From Pseudomonadota bacterium (GTDB taxonomy: Bacteria; Pseudomonadota; Alphaproteobacteria; SMXQ01), in contig JADFPK010000054.1 in NCBI GenBank assembly GCA_022562375.1, positions 1-9,753 on the forward strand: a stretch of DNA of 9,753 nucleotides, given 5' to 3'. Numbering within the stretch: position 1 is the first letter of the stretch; each line of letters begins with the position of its first letter. The notes beneath the pieces were generated by a model that saw nothing but the letters and a program-made list of their open reading frames with translations, had not been told where the DNA came from and ran no database searches. A program made the translations under genes and the position numbers. Below, piece by piece: positions 7,114 to 9,753 of the stretch.

Positions 7114-8546
7114 CAGTTGTCGTTGGCGGCGATTTTGGGGGTCGCCTGGCCGCCGAGCAGCGCGTCGACGATGAAACTCATGCCGCTTGCCCGCGACCCC
7201 TTGACCGTGACCACGTCGCCCGGCTTGACCAGATTGCGGACCCGGGGCGCCAACTCTTCGGCCTTGCCGGTGTGCCCGCCCCGCATCTTGCGCGGCAGGG
7301 CGTCCTGGAGATGCACCATGTCCTTGCCGGCGGTGCATACGAGGTCGATCCCCAAGTCGATGAGATCCTTGGCCAGGGCGGCGTGGATCTTCGCCGAGTC
7401 CGGACCGAGCTCGAGCATGTCGCCGAGAACCGCGATGCGGCGCCCACCGGCATCGGTCTCGGCCGCGGCCAGGACCTCGAAGGCGGCGGCCATCGACGCC
7501 GGCGATGCGTTGTAACTCTCGTCGAGCAAGGTGAAGGCGCCGCCGGCGAGGAGCACCCGGTGCTGGTCGCCGCGCCCCTTGGGGGCTTTCACCGTCTTGA
7601 GCGCCTTGGCCGCGGCCTCGACATCGCCACCGGCGGCCTCGACGGCGGCAAGCACCGCCAGGCTGTTCATCGCCCAGTGGCGTCCCGGCGCGTCGAGCCG
7701 GTAGGAAAGGACGCGGCCGGAAATCTCGGCTTCGACCCGGCTGCCGTTGCGCTCGATCCGATAGTCCAACAGGCGTGCTTCGCAGGCGTCGCCGGCGCCA
7801 AACCCGATGATGCGCCCGATACCCTCGGATTTCGCGGCGCCGGCGAGGGCGTCGAAATGCGCGTCGTCGCGATTCAAAATGGCGGTGCCGCCGTCCATGC
7901 CGCGGAAGATCTCCGCCTTGGCGGCGGCGATCTCCGAGAGCGAGCCGAAATAGGCCGTGTGCACTCCTTTTATGGTGGTGACGAGGGCGGTATGGGGGCG
8001 GGCGAGCTTGCTCAGCGGCGTGATCTCGCCGGGATGGTTCATGCCGATCTCGAAGACGCCGAAGTCGGCGCCGCTCGGCATCCGGGCGAGCGACAGCGGC
8101 ACGCCCCAAAGGTTGTTGTAGCTGCCCTCGCTGGCGGCGGTGACGCCCTGGGGCGCGAGCACCGCCTTGAGGGCTTCCTTGGTGCTGGTCTTGCCGACGC
8201 TTCCGGTAATGGCGATGACGTGGGCCGAGGTGCGCGCGCGGGCGGCGCGGGCGAGATCGTTGAGCCCCTTCATGGTGTCGTTGACGATCAACAGCGGCGC
8301 GTCGGCGGGCAGGCCCTGGGGGATGCGGCTGACCATCGCCGCCGCCGAGCCGCCCTCGAACGTCCTGGCGACGAACTCGTGGGCATCGTACTTGGGACCC
8401 TTGACGGCGATGAAGAGATCGCCGGGATGAAGCGTGCGGCTGTCGATGGAGACGCCCCGGGCCTGCCAGGCGCCGGTGCTGTAACCGCCGGTCGCGGCGT
8501 CGGCCTCGACGGAGGTCCACAAGGCGGGCGCCGGCGTCGCCATCAT
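7113..8546 (-). CDS. murF: UDP-N-acetylmuramoyl-tripeptide--D-alanyl-D-alanine ligase MurF
   Basis: Cytoplasmic ATP-dependent ligase that adds the dipeptide D-Ala-D-Ala to UDP-MurNAc-tripeptide, completing the soluble pentapeptide precursor used by MraY. The protein is 477 aa. The N-terminal domain has the uridine-binding IDSR (residues 34-37) and GDLFIAVKG (42-50). The central domain has the P-loop GSVGKTSTKEAL (115-126), YNNLWGVPLSLARM, and EIGMNHPGEI, the latter characteristic of MurF. The C-terminal domain has DESYNASPASM, VLGDMLELG and VKGSRASGM. The start at 8546 overlaps the murE stop by 4 bp and is followed by a second ATG at 8543, giving Met-Met. GGAGG at 8553-8557 sits 6 nt before the first ATG and 9 nt before the second, so either could serve. 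The stop at 7113-7115 overlaps the mraY Shine-Dalgarno. Confidence 0.98.
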   Translation of the reverse strand: MMATPAPALWTSVEADAATGGYSTGAWQARGVSIDSRTLHPGDLFIAVKGPKYDAHEFVARTFEGGSAAAMVSRIPQGLPADAPLLIVNDTMKGLNDLARAARARTSAHVIAITGSVGKTSTKEALKAVLAPQGVTAASEGSYNNLWGVPLSLARMPSGADFGVFEIGMNHPGEITPLSKLARPHTALVTTIKGVHTAYFGSLSEIAAAKAEIFRGMDGGTAILNRDDAHFDALAGAAKSEGIGRIIGFGAGDACEARLLDYRIERNGSRVEAEISGRVLSYRLDAPGRHWAMNSLAVLAAVEAAGGDVEAAAKALKTVKAPKGRGDQHRVLLAGGAFTLLDESYNASPASMAAAFEVLAAAETDAGGRRIAVLGDMLELGPDSAKIHAALAKDLIDLGIDLVCTAGKDMVHLQDALPRKMRGGHTGKAEELAPRVRNLVKPGDVVTVKGSRASGMSFIVDALLGGQATPKIAANDN

Positions 8547-9753
8547 GACGCGCCTCCGATGCCGGCGACCGCGCTTCGCACTTGATCGCGGTCGTCGAAG
8601 GGAATGATTTCACCGCCGACGATCTGGCCCGTCTCGTGACCCTTGCCCGCCACCACCAGGATATCGTCCGGCTCGAGGATGTTGACGGCCTCATCGATGG
8701 CCCGGGCGCGGTCGCCGATCTCGCGCGCGCCGGGCGCGGCGTCGAGGATCTGGCGGCGGATGAGGGCGGCGTCCTCGCCGCGGGGGTTGTCGTCGGTGAC
8801 GACGACGAGATCGGCGAGCTCGGTGGCGATCCTTCCCATCTCCGGGCGCTTGCCCGGGTCGCGGTCGCCGCCGCAGCCGAAGACGACGGCAAGCCTTCCG
8901 CGCAGATGGGGCCGGAGGGCGCCCAGGACCTGGGCCAGGGCGTCCGGGGTATGGGCGTAATCGACGTAGATGGCGGCGCCGTTGGGGTGGCGCGCGGCAA
9001 GCTCCATGCGTCCGGGCGCCCCTTCAAGCTCGGCAAGCGCGCCGACGGACGCCTCGGCGTCCTCGCCGGTGGCGAGGGCGAGGGCGAGGGCGCAAACCGC
9101 GTTCATCGCCTGGAAATCGCCGACCAACCCGAGCGTCGCGGCGAATCGCTTGCCGGCGATCTCGAGGTCGAGCTTCAGTCCGTCGGCGAGGGGCTCGAGT
9201 GCCACCATTTTCACCTCCTCGCCGTTCCGCCCGAAACCGATGATGCGGTGCCCGCGCGCCTCGCACCGTTGCTTGAGCGGCCCGAATTCCGGGACGTCGG
9301 CGTTGAGCACGGCGACGCACCCCGGCGCCAGGATGGTGTCGAACAGCCGGACCTTGGCCGCGAGGTAGGCCTCTTTGGTGCCGTGATAGTCGAGATGATC
9401 GCGCGAGAGGTTGGTGAAGGCCGCCGCCGTCACCCGAACGCCGTCGAGACGGCACTGATCCAACCCGTGGCTCGATGCCTCGAGCGCCAGGTGATCGACG
9501 CCGCTCCGCTTGAGATCGTTGAGGCAGCGGTGCAGCGCCACCGGATCGGGGGTCGTCAGCGCGCCCGGGTCGGTGACGCCGGCGGTGTCGATATCCGGGG
9601 CGTCGAGGCCAAGGGTGCCGAGGCCGGCCGCCCTTCGGTCGAGGCGCGACCAGATCTGGCGCAGGAAGGAGACCACCGAGGTCTTGCCGTTGGTGCCGGT
9701 CACCGCGGCGATGGTGGCGGGCTGGGGCCCGAAAAAACCCGCCGCCATCAAGG
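8543..9753 (-). CDS. murE: UDP-MurNAc-L-Ala-D-Glu--meso-DAP ligase MurE (5' end truncated by window)
   Basis: Cytoplasmic ATP-dependent ligase adding the third stem residue. The reading frame is open to the window edge, so the true start and about 80-100 residues of the N-terminal UDP-binding domain lie outside; the TTG and ATG near 9746-9751 are internal codons, not starts. Counting from the codon at 9751, the fragment has 402 residues. The P-loop TGTNGKTS is at 18-25, followed by LEASSHGLDQCRL, NLSRDHLDYHG, YLAAK (carbamylated Lys position), GRMELA and VDYAHTPDAL. DNPR at 321-324 is the motif that recognises meso-diaminopimelate; Lys-adding MurE enzymes usually differ here. The C-terminal end has AGKGHE. 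The stop overlaps the murF start (ATGA). Upstream ftsI would be expected by dcw convention but is not visible. Confidence 0.97.
   Translation of the reverse strand, partial: LMAAGFFGPQPATIAAVTGTNGKTSVVSFLRQIWSRLDRRAAGLGTLGLDAPDIDTAGVTDPGALTTPDPVALHRCLNDLKRSGVDHLALEASSHGLDQCRLDGVRVTAAAFTNLSRDHLDYHGTKEAYLAAKVRLFDTILAPGCVAVLNADVPEFGPLKQRCEARGHRIIGFGRNGEEVKMVALEPLADGLKLDLEIAGKRFAATLGLVGDFQAMNAVCALALALATGEDAEASVGALAELEGAPGRMELAARHPNGAAIYVDYAHTPDALAQVLGALRPHLRGRLAVVFGCGGDRDPGKRPEMGRIATELADLVVVTDDNPRGEDAALIRRQILDAAPGAREIGDRARAIDEAVNILEPDDILVVAGKGHETGQIVGGEIIPFDDRDQVRSAVAGIGGAS
8553..8557 (-). promoter_or_regulatory. Shine-Dalgarno of murF inside the 3' end of murE
   Basis: GGAGG on the minus strand lies 6 nt before the ATG at 8546 and 9 nt before the adjacent ATG at 8543. 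It supports initiation at this overlap but does not choose between the two ATGs. Confidence 0.7.
9071..9092 (+). repeat. Short GGCGAG tandem repeat within murE
   Basis: Three perfect GGCGAG units on the plus strand are followed by a partial GGCG. In murE they encode an alternating Ala-Leu run (ALALALA). The plus strand, which is the template strand for this operon, carries three regularly spaced GGG tracts. The run lies in a helix-like hydrophobic segment of the protein and may simply reflect GC-rich codon choice. Confidence 0.7.

Noticed and set aside
8187..8201. GKTST rather than GKTTT in the MurF P-loop as an unusual active site
   Set aside because: Ser after GKT is common among MurF and MurE enzymes, including the E. 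coli MurF (GKTSV), so it is not a departure.
5514..8585. A plus-strand open frame of about 1023 codons opposite murD, mraY and murF
   Set aside because: It lies antisense to three fully recognisable genes, has no recognisable domain, and is rich in Asp, Gly, Arg and His as expected of the antisense of GC-rich coding DNA. It is a shadow frame.
5989..9036. A minus-strand open frame of about 1015 codons running through murE, murF and mraY in another frame
   Set aside because: Its product is Arg/Pro/His-rich low-complexity sequence with no family motif, and it crosses the boundaries of real genes. It is a same-strand shadow caused by high GC.
9746..9751. TTG or ATG at the window edge as the start of murE
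   Set aside because: The P-loop would then be about 18 residues from the N-terminus and the UDP-binding domain would be absent. The frame is open to the edge, so these are internal codons of a truncated gene.
1..9753. A hidden novel system such as a defence island, mobile element, CRISPR or RNA gene
   Set aside because: Virtually every base belongs to one of eight well-known dcw genes with intact motifs, and the only gaps are 15 and 16 nt. I saw no direct-repeat array, insertion-element ends, tRNA-like sequence or terminator hairpin.

Overview
The window is a GC-rich, almost wholly coding stretch in which eight genes are all read from the minus strand. Going down in coordinate, which is the direction of transcription, they are murE (5' end cut off by the window), murF, mraY, murD, ftsW, murG, murC and murB (3' end cut off). 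This is the peptidoglycan-precursor half of the division and cell wall (dcw) cluster in its classical order. In related genomes ftsL/ftsI normally lie upstream of murE, and ddl, ftsQ, ftsA and ftsZ downstream of murB. Both groups would fall outside the window.

The gene order, the high GC content and the protein style (for example the GGSTF motif of MurB, DDYGHHP of MurC, and the FtsW N-terminus with its WWWTVDRWT stretch) suggest an alphaproteobacterium, perhaps of the Rhodospirillales type. This assignment is an inference from sequence style; no search was run. The DNPR motif in MurE indicates meso-diaminopimelate peptidoglycan, as expected of a Gram-negative cell.

The genes form one tightly packed unit. 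Five of seven junctions are stop/start overlaps: 4 bp for murE/murF, murD/ftsW, murG/murC and murC/murB, and 1 bp for ftsW/murG. The other two junctions flank mraY, with gaps of 15 and 16 nt. In each of these the Shine-Dalgarno sequence begins inside the preceding stop codon. No intergenic space is long enough to hold an evident promoter or terminator, and no stretch over 300 bases lacks a gene.

The products act in one pathway. MurB reduces UDP-GlcNAc-enolpyruvate to UDP-MurNAc. MurC, MurD, MurE and MurF add L-Ala, D-Glu, meso-DAP and D-Ala-D-Ala in the cytoplasm. MraY moves the phospho-MurNAc-pentapeptide onto undecaprenyl phosphate (lipid I), and MurG adds GlcNAc (lipid II). FtsW, the septal SEDS glycosyltransferase, polymerises lipid II at the division site.

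I found no mobile element, RNA gene, CRISPR array or sign of a new system. This is an ordinary housekeeping region. The findings concern translational coupling and small sequence peculiarities and carry modest interest scores.
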